Assembly (NCBI GenBank): GCA_016712665.1
Contig: JADJQP010000001.1
Coordinates: forward strand, 186,001 to 250,000
Source of the DNA: Bacteroidota bacterium
GTDB lineage: Bacteria > Bacteroidota > Bacteroidia > Chitinophagales > Chitinophagaceae
Direction: 5' to 3'
Length of the DNA: 64,000 nt
Position 1 is the stretch's first letter. Every line of letters starts with the position of its first letter. The position numbers and the translations under genes are program-made. This document shows positions 49,120 through 59,306 of the stretch, one piece after another. The notes below the pieces were generated by a model. The model did not search any database and was not told where the DNA came from. It worked only from the letters and a program-made list of their open reading frames with translations.

Positions 49120-50952
49120 ATGAAAAAAGTACTTTTTTCTGTATTGATATTGCTTGTCGGGTCGTTGTTGCAGGCGCAAGACCAGTTGCATACAGTAGCA
49201 AAGCAATATTTACAAAGTGGGCAGTATGAAAAAGCCGCAGCCACGTACAAACAATTGCTAGAGTATAACCCAAACAATGAAAGCATGCTGTTGGGATATT
49301 TGGAAAGTTTGAATGGACTGCGCGATTACAAAACAGCTGAGAAAATACTGAAAGATCAGATGAAGCAGCAAGAAGGTGTTTTGAAATATCGTTTCGAACT
49401 GGGCAAAATATATACGCTGCAAGGTGAAGAAAAGAAGGCAAAGAAAACATTTGATGCAATTGTTGACGAGGTAAAACCCGGTGATGAAGGCATCCGAAAC
49501 ACCGCTTCCTTGTTTCAGAAGGAGGGCCTCTACGATTATGCCATTGCCGTATTTGAAAAAGGGAAAGGTTTCAATAAAGAAAACCCTTTTTTATTTGCCG
49601 AAGAGCTGGCCCTTCTATTTGATAAAAAAGGAGATACCGAAAAAGCCACTGAAAGTTTATTGGATTTATTTATTTCCCGAAGTGAAAAGGCAGAAGAAAT
49701 AAAAGCCACTTTCCAGCGATTGTTTGATAATGGTCCAAAATTAGAGGAGTTTCGAAAAAAAGTACAAAAGCGCGCCACTTCCAATCCCGATATTGTTGCG
49801 TATCCTGATTTATTGGCATGGCTGTATATGCAACAAAAAGATTATGAAAGCGCTTTTACCCAAATCAAAGCCATTGATATCCGATTTAATGAACAAGGGC
49901 GGAGGGCATTTGGCTTTGCGCGTTTAGCACTTCGTGAAAAGGAATTCAAGGCCGCTGTTACAGCCTACGATTTTGTGATTTCAAAGGGTAAAGAAGAGCC
50001 TTATTTTGTCATTGCTTCCAGCGAAAAACTAACTTGTTTAAAAGAGCAACTGAAATTCAATCCGCATTATACCAAAGGCGATGTCGAATTATTAGGAAAT
50101 GCCTACGAGGTTTTTTTAACTGAAAACCCTTCTTTTAAACAACGAGAGACCTTACGAGAATACGCCGAACTGGAAGCCCGATATGCTCATAATATAGAAA
50201 AAGCCATTTCTTTATTGAGCGAAATCACCCAAGCAAAAAATGTAGATGCCGTATTTAGAGGGAGATGCAAATTAGAAATGGGCGACTATGAGCTGGTTCG
50301 AAATAATATATGGGAAAGTACGCTGCTGTATTCGCAGGTTGACAAAGAATTTAAAAGAGATATGCTGGGCGAAGAGGCACGATATAAAAACGCAAAATTA
50401 TCCTATTACACCGGCGATTTTGTGTGGGCTCAGGGTCAATTGGATGTATTAAAAGCCTCTACCTCCGAGCTCATTGCAAATGATGCCCTTAATTTATCGG
50501 TGCTCATTACCGAAAATAATCCTGTGGCTGATAGCAATACCACCCCTTTGTTACTGTTCGCAAACGCCGACTTGCTTGAGTTTCAAAATAAAGACCAGGA
50601 GGCCATCCTTAAACTGGATAGCATTGAACTTCTTTTTCCAAAGCATCCCTTGCAAGACAATATTTTAATGATGCGTGCTGAAATCGCGTACAAAAAACAA
50701 GATTATAGCGAAGCTGCTTTGCATTTGCAGAAAATAACCACACAATACGCTGAAGATGTGTTGGCAGACGATGCCTTATTTAATCTAGCCTATATCAATG
50801 AAACATTTTTTAGTAATAAAGATGAAGCAAAGCGACTTTATGAGCAACTTATTCTTAAATATCCGGGTAGTACCTTTGTAAACGAAGCACGAAAGAGATT
50901 TCGAATACTACGGGGTGATAAGGCAGATGTCGAAACGCCAAAAAATTTTTAA
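49120..50952 (+). CDS. Secreted/periplasmic tetratricopeptide repeat protein
   Basis: The protein is 610 residues from MKKVLFSVLILLVGSLLQAQ (signal peptide); an ATG five codons upstream is possible but spoils the signal. The rest is almost entirely helical TPR-like repeats, e.g. AKQYLQSGQYEKAAATYKQLL (shown here in part as QYLQSGQYEKAAATYKQLL), LGKIYTLQGEEKKAKKTFDA, AIAVFEKGKGFN and a final NKDEAKRLYEQLILKYPGST. It resembles a conserved Bacteroidota TPR protein; TPR arrays serve as protein-binding scaffolds, so the partner is not predictable. It is divergent from recQ (about 250 bases of AT-rich spacer with no clear promoter box) and convergent with ruvX. Confidence 0.82.
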   Translation: MKKVLFSVLILLVGSLLQAQDQLHTVAKQYLQSGQYEKAAATYKQLLEYNPNNESMLLGYLESLNGLRDYKTAEKILKDQMKQQEGVLKYRFELGKIYTLQGEEKKAKKTFDAIVDEVKPGDEGIRNTASLFQKEGLYDYAIAVFEKGKGFNKENPFLFAEELALLFDKKGDTEKATESLLDLFISRSEKAEEIKATFQRLFDNGPKLEEFRKKVQKRATSNPDIVAYPDLLAWLYMQQKDYESAFTQIKAIDIRFNEQGRRAFGFARLALREKEFKAAVTAYDFVISKGKEEPYFVIASSEKLTCLKEQLKFNPHYTKGDVELLGNAYEVFLTENPSFKQRETLREYAELEARYAHNIEKAISLLSEITQAKNVDAVFRGRCKLEMGDYELVRNNIWESTLLYSQVDKEFKRDMLGEEARYKNAKLSYYTGDFVWAQGQLDVLKASTSELIANDALNLSVLITENNPVADSNTTPLLLFANADLLEFQNKDQEAILKLDSIELLFPKHPLQDNILMMRAEIAYKKQDYSEAALHLQKITTQYAEDVLADDALFNLAYINETFFSNKDEAKRLYEQLILKYPGSTFVNEARKRFRILRGDKADVETPKNF

Positions 50953-50980
50953 TAGAGACCTATTCTTCTAAAACAAACTT

Positions 50981-51391
50981 TTAAAGACTCAGCATATAAC
51001 TTTGCAGTAAAATGGTTGCGCTGATTTCATCCACAAGGGCTTTATTTTGTCGTGCTTTTTTGCCTAAACCGGCATCAATCATGGTTTGAAATGCCATCTT
51101 AGAGGTAAAACGTTCATCAAGTGTACTAATGGGCATGGAAGGAAAAGTTCTTACAAATTGTTCAATAAATTTTTCAACCAATGGTGTGGCGTCCGTATCC
51201 TGATTTTTGAGTGATTTGGGCAAGCCCACAACCACCGTGTCAACGGTTTCGGATTCAAAATACGTTTTCAGAAAAGAAAAAAGTTCTTTGGTATCTACTG
51301 TGGTCAATCCATTGGCAATAATTCGAAGAGGATCACTCACGGCTATTCCCGTTCGCTTTTTTCCATAATCAATTGCAAGAATCCGGGCCAT
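50981..51391 (-). CDS. ruvX: Putative Holliday junction resolvase RuvX/YqgF
   Basis: The 136-residue RNase-H-like fold protein has ILAIDYGKKRTGIAVSDPL at the N-terminus (catalytic Asp8), VVVGLPKSL (53-61), STLDERFTS (89-97) and a late Asp in LVDEISATILLQSYM (Asp121). This is the full YqgF/RuvX family set, a cytoplasmic nuclease involved in pre-16S rRNA 5'-end maturation and possibly Holliday junction resolution. It stands 57 bases upstream of the UbiA-type gene on the same strand and may be co-transcribed with it. Confidence 0.93.
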   Translation of the reverse strand: MARILAIDYGKKRTGIAVSDPLRIIANGLTTVDTKELFSFLKTYFESETVDTVVVGLPKSLKNQDTDATPLVEKFIEQFVRTFPSMPISTLDERFTSKMAFQTMIDAGLGKKARQNKALVDEISATILLQSYMLSL

Positions 51392-51448
51392 TTTTTGAAA
51401 AATTTAGAATGTGTATAAGTGATAACCGTAAGTAAATTAGGTGTTTGT

Positions 51449-52347
51449 TTATGCTACCACAATAGATAAAATTACAAATAAAGAAAACAAAATACTGGCA
51501 ATACCATTTGTAGTTCCAAAGGCCAAATTGACTCTGCTGATATCGGTTGGCGTGAGCAAGGTATGCTGATAAAACAAAAGCCCGATGAATACAATGGCAC
51601 CGATCCCGAAATACATATTGGATAAATGGCTGTATCCGATATAAATGACAATAGTAGCAGTAACAAGGTGTAAAACTCTTGACGCATACATGGCATGCGT
51701 CCGGCCCAGTAGCACCGGTAGGGATTTCAGATTATGCGTGCGATCAAAATCCTCATCTTGCAATGCATACAAAATATCGAACCCGCTAACCCAGGTAAAA
51801 ACAATACCTGAAAACAATAATGGAAGCATCTCAAAATGACCCACCACGGCCAAATAGGCACCTATGGGAGCCAGAGACAATCCCATGCCCAATACCAAAT
51901 GACACAAGGGTGTAAAGCGTTTGGTATAGCTATAAAATAAAATGACAAACAAAGCAATTGGTGACAGAAAGAAACAGATTTCATTGATAAAAAAGGTAGT
52001 TGCCACAAACAGAGCGCAATTGATTAGTACAAACCATAAGGCATGCTTCTTTTTTACAATACCTGCCGGTATTTCGCGCACAGCGGTTCTTGGATTTAAT
52101 GCATCGAACCGCTCGTCAATATATCGATTGAAAGCCATGGCAGCACTTCGTGCAAAACCATACAGAGTATCACTGCAATAATGAGAATCCAGCCTGTGGA
52201 TTGTGCACTCTGATATTTCCCTAAAAAAAACCCAATCAGGGCAAATGGCAAGGCAAAAATCGTATGGCTGAACTTAATAAGTGAAAAATAATTATTCAGT
52301 GTTTTGAAGACAGACAAGGTATTTTTTGCTGCCAAAGATACTATCAA
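51449..52347 (-). CDS. UbiA-family prenyltransferase (menaquinone-type, MqnP/UbiA-like), one frameshift
   Basis: An integral membrane prenyltransferase that attaches a polyprenyl chain to an aromatic acceptor for quinone synthesis. The N-terminal part FSLIKFSHTIFALPFALIGF is typical of the 4-hydroxybenzoate-type clade. The frame breaks at the A-run 52154-52157; one added base yields ILCMVFARSAAMAFNRYIDE and the first Asp-rich motif NRYIDERFDALNPRT. The second motif is LYALQDEDFDRTHNLKSLPV, and eight or so helices follow. The restored length is about 299 residues, as expected. In Bacteroidota using menaquinone this is usually the futalosine-pathway enzyme, but the acceptor is inferred, not shown. 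A TATCTTTG box lies at 52340-52333 inside the first codons, so the real start could be slightly downstream. Confidence 0.88.
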
Positions 52348-52457
52348 AAATTTCTTTGCCCTTTCATTTTTTATATGAATTGCGTATTTCGAATCGATGC
52401 TTCCAAACGAAATCCGCCTTGATTTCCGATTTTTTTGAGGGCTATCACATTAGCTGA

Positions 52458-53096
52458 TTATTTCTTTGTGAAAATAAAAAAGAGTTCAAAACCTGCCCGA
52501 GGCTCTACCGAATTATAACATGTTTCCAAGGTTCTATAATGGAAATAGGTTTCAAATAAATCCTCATAAAGCGCACGATTACCTCCAAAGGGAGGCCCCC
52601 CTTCAAATTCCTTATTAAAAAGTAAACCAACCAGCTTGCCGGTAGGCCGTAGTAATTGATGCATTTTATTGACATACTTTATACGCAAAGATGGGGAAAG
52701 AGCACAAAAAAAAGTTTGTTCCAAAATAAGGTCGTAGCTTCCTTCAAGCTCAAAAAAATCGGAATGGATAATTTGAATATGGGGGTTGTTTTGAAATTGC
52801 AATTGAAGTGCCTGAACCACAGCAGGTGCTATATCTACCACGGTGATGTCGGTGAAGCCCTGTTGCACTAAATAATGCGCTTCATGTGCGTTGCCTGCAC
52901 CCGGAATTAATATTTTCAATTCCTTGCTCACACATTGATCCAAATACTGTTTGAGAGGAGGCGATACCGCATTCAAATCCCAGCCGGTCTCATTTTTAAG
53001 ATATCGATCGTTCCAGTACTCTTGGTTCAAACCATCTCCTGCTTGTTTGCCTCCGGGCGTCAAATCCTCATGAAGGGAGTGCATTTCATTTTTCAT
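52458..53096 (-). CDS. TPMT-like SAM-dependent methyltransferase
   Basis: This 212-residue class I methyltransferase has EYWNDRYLKNETGWDL (26-41), the SAM-binding motif ILIPGAGNAHEAHYL (62-76), TVVDIAPAVVQAL (acidic end of beta 2), and ILEQTFFCALSP (motif IV region) typical of the thiopurine methyltransferase superfamily, as in bacterial thiol/thiocyanate or tellurite-type methylases. It is cytoplasmic; the substrate is unknown. It is a single gene, divergent from rsgA; 110 bases separate it from the prenyltransferase. No clear -7 box was seen. Confidence 0.85.
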   Translation of the reverse strand: MKNEMHSLHEDLTPGGKQAGDGLNQEYWNDRYLKNETGWDLNAVSPPLKQYLDQCVSKELKILIPGAGNAHEAHYLVQQGFTDITVVDIAPAVVQALQLQFQNNPHIQIIHSDFFELEGSYDLILEQTFFCALSPSLRIKYVNKMHQLLRPTGKLVGLLFNKEFEGGPPFGGNRALYEDLFETYFHYRTLETCYNSVEPRAGFELFFIFTKK

Positions 53097-53285
53097 ATTT
53101 TTTGTTTGTGCTTGTAGACAATAGTATCAAAATATTTTGAATACACGCTGTTTTCCATTCGACATTTGTAAATCATTACAGAAATATTTCTTACAAAACG
53201 AGGGTTACAAATTAATCTCTTTGGAATTAGAATGCATTTATTCCAAGTAAAATAATCGCTGACGTATATTTGAAAAAATTTTCGC

Positions 53286-54215
53286 TTGAACGCAATCATT
53301 TATAAATCAACCGGTAGCTGGTATCTGTGTAAAACAGCTGATGGTAGATTTTGGAATGGACGGATGAAGGGAAAATTTAAAATAGATAAGGAAATCACCT
53401 CAACCAATCCGATTGCAGTTGGCGATTATGTGCAGGTGGAACTAGAAAGTGAGCCTGAAAATTCGGTGATGATTACCGGTATCGAAAAAAGAAAAAATTA
53501 TCTGGTACGGGTATCGCCCCATAATAAAAATCAAAAACATATTGTTGCCTCTAACCTAGATCAAAGTATTTTGATAGCTACCATTAAAGATCCACGCACC
53601 TCTACGGGTTTTATCGATCGGTTTCTAGTGAGTTGTGAAGTATATCATTTAGAGGCCATTCTGGTATTTAATAAAGCTGATATTTTGGATGAAGCCGATT
53701 TGAATTACTTTCAGTATCTAAAAAATCTGTACCGTCAAATTGGTTATAAGGTGTTTCTGGTGTCGGCAGAAAAAGAGGAGGGTATCGAAACGTTAAAAAA
53801 CCTGCTGCAACATAAGGTCAGCTTGTTGACCGGGCATAGTGGTGTGGGAAAATCTACTTTAATCAATAAAATTTTGCCCGAAAAGGAATTGTTTACGCAA
53901 GAAGTATCGGCATGGAGTGGCAAAGGAATGCATACCACCACCTTTGCTCAAATGTACGATTTGCCTGATGGCGGCCAATTGATTGATACACCGGGCATCC
54001 GAGAGCTTGGGATTGTAAATGTAAGCCGTGCAGAATTAAGTGGCTATTTTCCGGAAATAAAGAAAGAATTGGTTCACTGCAAATACAATAATTGCAGTCA
54101 TTTTAACGAACCGGGTTGTGCTGTTAAAGAAGCGGTGACAAAGGGAATTATTTCTGAGGAGCGCTATGTAAACTATGCAAAAATATTTGAAACCATTGTC
54201 GAAAAATGGTCGTAG
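53286..54215 (+). CDS. rsgA: Ribosome small subunit-dependent GTPase A
   Basis: A circularly permuted GTPase that helps late 30S assembly. The N-terminal OB domain (NAIIYKSTGSWYLCKTADG, NPIAVGDYVQVELE) is followed by the permuted G motifs NKAD (129-132, G4), GHSGVGKST (183-191, G1) and DTPGIREL (234-241, G3). The C-terminal zinc motif has Cys265, Cys270, His272 and Cys278. The 309-residue length is typical. The start is TTG at 53286: the frame has a TGA at 53271 and no ATG in between, and the OB domain would be lost if the first internal ATG were used. Confidence 0.93.
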   Translation: MNAIIYKSTGSWYLCKTADGRFWNGRMKGKFKIDKEITSTNPIAVGDYVQVELESEPENSVMITGIEKRKNYLVRVSPHNKNQKHIVASNLDQSILIATIKDPRTSTGFIDRFLVSCEVYHLEAILVFNKADILDEADLNYFQYLKNLYRQIGYKVFLVSAEKEEGIETLKNLLQHKVSLLTGHSGVGKSTLINKILPEKELFTQEVSAWSGKGMHTTTFAQMYDLPDGGQLIDTPGIRELGIVNVSRAELSGYFPEIKKELVHCKYNNCSHFNEPGCAVKEAVTKGIISEERYVNYAKIFETIVEKWS

Positions 54216-54268
54216 TGCAACACATTTGTTACCATCCTCCTTTTTGAAGAAACACTACAACAGAAATC

Positions 54269-56440
54269 TTATCTCACCAAATTGATATCGCCTTTCAAGG
54301 TTTTTTTGCCTTTAAAACTATCGTATTCGATATAATAATAGTAGGTGCCGACTTCAGCCTTTTTGCCTTTAAAAGTCCCATCCCAGCCTTCTTTCAAATT
54401 CTTGGTTGAGAAGACTTCTTCGCCCCATCGGTCATAAATTACAAAGGTCTTAAGTGTGATATTACTTCCAATTATTCTAAACACATCATTTTTGGTATCA
54501 TCATTATGGGAGAATACGCTCGGTACAAAAATATTATCGGGTTCTAATTTGTTTACACAATGAACCGCTGTATCTGAGCATCCAAAATTATTATAGGCAA
54601 TAAGTGTAAAGCAGTACTCCCCGCTATCGGTGCCATTGTAAGTGGCGTCGGTTGAAGTGGCAAATACCAAATTATTAAAATACCACTCATAGCTGGCTGC
54701 AAATTGTGACGTATTGGTAAGCGTAATCAAAGGTTCTGTCTTCAAGGAAACCAATGGTGAGGCCGTAAACGCTGCTATAGGGAATGGTTCAACCACTATG
54801 GTAAAACTGATGGTATCACGTCCAACGCATAATCCACTTTCTGCGCCGTAAACCGTATAGGTAGTGGTGGTGGTGGGACTAAATATGATGCGCGAAGAAT
54901 CGGTATTGTACTGCCAATCTGTATTTGGATCAATAGTGATGGCGGGATTGACTGGAACCGGAATAGAGGTGGTATCACCGGGGCAGAAGGTGCTGTCGCC
55001 AGGGTATTCTAATGCCAGTGTCGAAAAGAAACTTGCATCAAAACAGGTTGAGTCCGGCTGAAATCGCCACAAATCATTCTTTAAACCAAGAGCCAACGTT
55101 TGGCCTGCAGGCGGTGGCAAGGTACTATCATGTGCCAAACCACCAAAAATCCAAAGATTATTTTGTGCGTCGGTCCAAATAGCGACTCCGCCCTTACTTC
55201 CAATATAACGACCTGGTTGCGCTACACCGATAGGCCCCGGGTTCGGATTGATATTGGTTGCTTGACTACCACTTACCCAAGTCCACTTATTGGTGGTGAG
55301 ATTGTACAGCCACAAATCATTATAGGAAAGAGGATTTCCGACTGTTTTAAAACCTCCAAAAGACCAAAAAATTTCGGTGCATGTAGAAGTGGCCACGGTT
55401 TGGTTTTCCATTCTGGCGCTTGGATAATGCAATTCTTCGGGCTGGCATTGAGCGGTATAATTACCTGCATTATTTTGTTGTGAAGCTCCTGATATCCATG
55501 TCCAATTATTGGTATTGATATTATACCGCCATACATCATTTCGGGAGGTGGCACTATTGCCGCCTGCAAATACATAAAAATTTTTATCCTTCCCCTTCCA
55601 TCGTGTATAGGTAAAGCGGGCAGGAGGATTGTTGGTAGGCGCTTCCACGCCTTTGGTTCCATAGGAGCCATTACTATTCATGGTACTGGCGCCTTTCATC
55701 CAAGTCCATTCTCCCGTTGAAATATTATACTTCCACATATCATTTCGTACGTTGGACGAAACATTAGCAGTTGCGCCATCTTGGCCTCCAAACATCCATA
55801 GATTATTATTATCGTCTACCCAGGCAGATTTACATTCTTCTCTTGCCCCCGGATTATTGGTTGGAGATGCCACACCTATGGTTCCATGCACAGGAGCAAT
55901 ATTTGCCACATTAGAACCTCCCATCCATGTCCATTCATTGTTAGCAATATTATATCTCCACAAATCTTGAAGTCCGCCTTGTGTACCATTCACATCAAAT
56001 CCATGTCCCCCATACATCCATAAATCACCGTTATTGTCTGTCCAGCAATTGGGACCAAAAGTACGCGCACTTGGATAATTCAAGGGTGAGGGAACTCCTT
56101 TGATACCAAACTCCCCATTTTGATCGGTTATAGTTTGGGGACCTTTTATCCATGTCCATTGCACCGTTATGGGATCTAACTTCCATAAGTCATTGTAATA
56201 CCCCCAGGGACCAAAGCCACCAAACATCCAAAAATTACCTTGTTTATCGGTCCAAAAAGCACCTTGATACCGACCTGAGGGCGTATTATTGGCATTCGCC
56301 ACTCCAAGTGTTCCATACTGTCCCATGGCACCGGAACCAATACTGCCATGCATATGAGCCCATAGTCCTCCTTGAGCCATCAAGTTCATTTGTAGAGAAC
56401 ATAAAATAAGAATAAAACAAAAAAGTATTCGTCTAAGCAT
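54269..56440 (-). CDS. Kelch-repeat/PKD protein with gliding-motility-associated C-terminal domain (T9SS type B)
   Basis: The 723-residue protein has signal peptide MLRRILFCFILILCSLQMNLMAQ (start as written, 54 bases of convergent spacer after rsgA). Six or so Kelch-like units follow, each with a W(T/D)D..GN.W(M/I)FGG core and a NDLWKYN...WTW end, forming a beta-propeller at about 25-450. An Ig/PKD-like region follows (ITIDPNTDWQYNTDSSRI; ASPLVSLKTEPLITLTNTSQ, EWYFNNLVFATS). The end is a CHU_C domain (FVPSVFSHNDDTKNDVFRII, VIYDRWGEEVFSTKN, WDGTFKGKKAEVGTYYYYIE), the type B sorting signal. It is secreted by T9SS and probably surface-bound; the propeller may bind glycans. No promoter box was found. 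Confidence 0.9.
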   Translation of the reverse strand: MLRRILFCFILILCSLQMNLMAQGGLWAHMHGSIGSGAMGQYGTLGVANANNTPSGRYQGAFWTDKQGNFWMFGGFGPWGYYNDLWKLDPITVQWTWIKGPQTITDQNGEFGIKGVPSPLNYPSARTFGPNCWTDNNGDLWMYGGHGFDVNGTQGGLQDLWRYNIANNEWTWMGGSNVANIAPVHGTIGVASPTNNPGAREECKSAWVDDNNNLWMFGGQDGATANVSSNVRNDMWKYNISTGEWTWMKGASTMNSNGSYGTKGVEAPTNNPPARFTYTRWKGKDKNFYVFAGGNSATSRNDVWRYNINTNNWTWISGASQQNNAGNYTAQCQPEELHYPSARMENQTVATSTCTEIFWSFGGFKTVGNPLSYNDLWLYNLTTNKWTWVSGSQATNINPNPGPIGVAQPGRYIGSKGGVAIWTDAQNNLWIFGGLAHDSTLPPPAGQTLALGLKNDLWRFQPDSTCFDASFFSTLALEYPGDSTFCPGDTTSIPVPVNPAITIDPNTDWQYNTDSSRIIFSPTTTTTYTVYGAESGLCVGRDTISFTIVVEPFPIAAFTASPLVSLKTEPLITLTNTSQFAASYEWYFNNLVFATSTDATYNGTDSGEYCFTLIAYNNFGCSDTAVHCVNKLEPDNIFVPSVFSHNDDTKNDVFRIIGSNITLKTFVIYDRWGEEVFSTKNLKEGWDGTFKGKKAEVGTYYYYIEYDSFKGKKTLKGDINLVR

Positions 56441-56530
56441 AGTACCTCATTTTGTTACCTAACTATTTTTGTACTAAGATAGAACGTTTTCTGCTGTTGC
56501 GCAAAAAATTAACAATCTAAAATGGAGAAT

Positions 56531-57043
56531 CTACTTAAACCAAGAACTATACATACTATAATTGTTGGCAATTCTGTTTATTTCGTTGTGTATGAGTTCT
56601 TGTGAAATATCCTTCACTTTCTTTGCAGGCACTCCTGCATAAATACTGCCGCTTTCGCAAATGGTGTTTTCAAGGATTACCGCACCTGCTGCAATTATAG
56701 TATTAGCGCCTATATACGCATTGTCCATTACAATGGCGCCCATACCAATCAACACATTGTCTTCAACAGTACAACCATGCACTAACGCATGATGTCCAAT
56801 AGATACATTATTACCAATGATGGTTTTCGTTTTTTCATAGGTACAATGGACGCACGCGCCATCTTGTATATTCACTTTGTTTCCGATACGAATGCTATTG
56901 ACATCACCCCTAATTACGGCATTAAACCAGACACTACAATCCTCACCCATCACTACATCGCCCACTATGGTGGCATTGGGTGCTACAAAACATGAATCGG
57001 GTATCGTGGGAGCAAGCCCCTTTATAGGAAGAATTATTGGCAT
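56531..57043 (-). CDS. Gamma carbonic anhydrase family protein
   Basis: A 170-residue left-handed beta-helix (LbH) protein built of hexapeptide repeats (NATIVGDVVMGEDCSVW, NAYIGANTIIAAGAVI). The metal histidines of the family are visible as His66 (CVHC), His84 and His89 (IGHHALVHGC). The Arg/Asp pair VIRGDVNSIRIG and the Gln of NIQDG are present, matching the YrdA/CaiE group. It is cytoplasmic and probably a trimer. Many members show little carbonic anhydrase activity, so activity is not assured. Single gene. Confidence 0.92.
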   Translation of the reverse strand: MPIILPIKGLAPTIPDSCFVAPNATIVGDVVMGEDCSVWFNAVIRGDVNSIRIGNKVNIQDGACVHCTYEKTKTIIGNNVSIGHHALVHGCTVEDNVLIGMGAIVMDNAYIGANTIIAAGAVILENTICESGSIYAGVPAKKVKDISQELIHNEINRIANNYSMYSSWFK

Positions 57044-57152
57044 AATATATATTTAGGGATTTGAAGATTTGATTACTACTTAAAGCCTACAAGCGAAGGT
57101 AGTAAGAACTTTTTGTTGAGGTATACAAACAGTTCAATAAAAAATAGTAAAA

Positions 57153-57618
57153 TTATTCTCTAATTAACCTTCTGGAAATGGTTTTATTGATTTCAATAGA
57201 GTAGATTACGGTAGGTAAATCTGCGACAAATATTGAAACTTCTTTCTCTTTATGATAGAAAAGGCTTTTAAAGGTATGACCAACAACATTATATATACGT
57301 ATGTATGCATCAATTTTCAACAAATGCAATCCAGGATTTGGATAAATAGCTACAGAGACACTACTGCCTAGTTGGCTTACTGTAGCCGGGTAGCAACCAA
57401 AATATGACAAGGTATCTTTTAGATAATTATATCTACTAGTTGAAAAAGTTTTAAGACCTAAAGTCACATTCACGAGATACAGCCAGTTCCTATCAACTAC
57501 TGCATTGCTAAAAAGCTTGCGGTTATCCGCTAGTGCGAAAGACTAATAAGGATTGCATCACTGGGTATTTGGGCGCGTAAGCAAAAAAAATGCTCATGAA
57601 TAGTAAAAGAAGTAGCAT
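57153..57618 (-). CDS. Small secreted protein with T9SS type A-like tail, frameshifted or decayed
   Basis: A signal peptide (MLLLLLFMSIFFAYA) starts at 57618. The frame stops at about 57523, but a one-base shift near 57530-57540 continues through ADNRKLFSNAVVDRNWLYLV and FSTSRYNYLKDTLSYFGCY to a tail that starts SVAIYPNPG and ends with KTISRRLIRE, an imperfect T9SS type A domain. The total is about 154 residues. The sorting domain is short and diverged (YIRIYNVVGHTFKSLF instead of the usual hydrophobic core and GVY end). It may be a decaying relic of a larger secreted protein or a small cargo with an error. It lies upstream of and divergent from the MATE gene. Confidence 0.5.
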
Positions 57619-57787
57619 TTTTTCATAGAAAACGTAGAAGGCATTTCTTAAAAAAAAAGCGAGTACGAGCTTTTTAAAAACACTTGTTTCAGAATAATGT
57701 AGGTTCTTGCGGTGTAAAAAACAAAACAAATGCTTAAAATATAAAACGTCGATAGGTCTTTTTACTGTTTCTTTGTTGATACATTGT

Positions 57788-59167
57788 ATGATAAAGAAAT
57801 TAATCCATATCATTGTAGCGTCCATCAAAGGTGTCGAACACGATTATACAAAAGGGACTATCAACAAGGCTATCATTCTCTTGGCCATTCCTATGATATT
57901 GGAGCTATGTCTTGAAAGTGTATTTGCTTTAGTAGATATGTTTTTTGTTGGCAAATTAGGTAAAAATGCGATTGCAACGGTTGGCCTAACGGAAAGTGTT
58001 GTTACCATTGTGTATTCTGCAGCTATCGGGCTCAGTACGGCAGCGTCAGCCATTATTGCAAGACGAATCGGCGAAAAAAACCCGGAAGCCGCCTCTCATG
58101 CAGCCATGCAATCCTTGATACTGGCACTGGTCTGTACCATCGTATTAAGTGCCTTGGGTATTGTATTTGCCGCTGATATATTAAAAATAATGGGAGCGTC
58201 GCCTATTGTAATTCAAGAAGGAGCCATTTTTACAAAAATCATGTTGGGTGGCAGTGTTGTCATTATTTTACTTTTCTTAATCAGTGGTATTTTTAGAGGA
58301 GCAGGCAATGCAGCCATCGCCATGAAAAGTTTATGGATTGCAAGTGGTATTAATATTATTTTATGTCCCATTTTTATTTATAGCCTAAATTTTGGATTAA
58401 AAGGTGCAGCCATTGCCACCACCATCGGGCGAGGCATTGGTGTATTGTATCAGGTATATCATCTCATCAATAAAACAGGACAAATTCATATACAAAGAAA
58501 ACATCTAACGGTTCATTGGGAAACCATCAAATCGCTTCTGCATATAGCCTGGCCTGCTACCTTTCAATTTATTATTGCATCAGCAAGTTGGATTGTAATG
58601 TCAAAATTAGTGGCCGATACCGGTGGTACTGCCGCATCAGCTGGTTATCAAATCGCGATTCGCAATGTCATATTTTTCATTTTACCCGCATGGGGTTTAA
58701 GCAATGCGGCTGCTACCATGGTGGGTCAAAACTTAGGTGCCAATGAAATAGATCGTGCCAAAAAAAGTGTTGTTATTACAGCAACCTACAACGTGATTTT
58801 TATGACCTTTGTTACTGCCCTTTTTGTCATTTTTCCGCACCCTATTATTTCTTTTTTTTCCAAAGAAAAAGAGGTCATTGATTATGGTGTTTCGGCCCTT
58901 CGTATTATTGGTTGCGGTTATATTTTTTACGGTATTGGAATGGTAATGGTACAAGCCCTAAATGGGGCCGGTGATACCCGTACGCCAACCATCATTAATT
59001 TTATATGTTTTTGGATTATCCAAATTCCCTTAGCATACTTTCTTTCTACCACGTTACACCTTGGGCCGGTGGCAGTATTTGCTTCCATACCTTGCGCTGA
59101 AACATTGATTGCCCTGTTGGCTTACTACTATTTTAGAAAAGGAAATTGGGCACAATTGAAAGTATAA
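57788..59167 (+). CDS. MATE family multidrug/metabolite efflux transporter
   Basis: The protein is about 459 residues from MIKKLIHIIVASIKGVEHDY, with twelve hydrophobic helices in two homologous halves. Signatures include LAIPMILELCLESVFALVDM, FFVGKLGKNAIATVGLTE, SAIIARRIGEKNPEAASHA, FRGAGNAAIAMK, ATMVGQNLGANEIDRAKK and QALNGAGDTRTPTIINF, a classic MATE set. It exports drugs, metabolites or dyes using a Na+ or H+ gradient; the substrate is not predictable. An in-frame ATG 27 codons upstream is rejected because that segment is basic and non-conserved in look. It is convergent with the following gene, about 140 bases apart. Confidence 0.92.
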   Translation: MIKKLIHIIVASIKGVEHDYTKGTINKAIILLAIPMILELCLESVFALVDMFFVGKLGKNAIATVGLTESVVTIVYSAAIGLSTAASAIIARRIGEKNPEAASHAAMQSLILALVCTIVLSALGIVFAADILKIMGASPIVIQEGAIFTKIMLGGSVVIILLFLISGIFRGAGNAAIAMKSLWIASGINIILCPIFIYSLNFGLKGAAIATTIGRGIGVLYQVYHLINKTGQIHIQRKHLTVHWETIKSLLHIAWPATFQFIIASASWIVMSKLVADTGGTAASAGYQIAIRNVIFFILPAWGLSNAAATMVGQNLGANEIDRAKKSVVITATYNVIFMTFVTALFVIFPHPIISFFSKEKEVIDYGVSALRIIGCGYIFYGIGMVMVQALNGAGDTRTPTIINFICFWIIQIPLAYFLSTTLHLGPVAVFASIPCAETLIALLAYYYFRKGNWAQLKV

Positions 59168-59306
59168 TTTTTATACAAACGCTCTTGTTCTAAAAATCTT
59201 GCATGGGGTATCCCTTCCTGGAAGCCAAGCGAATGTATGCTCGGAAGCGATTCGGTACAACCCTATTCCACATCTATTGTTTCTCATTTTAAAAAATGGA
59301 TGGTGG

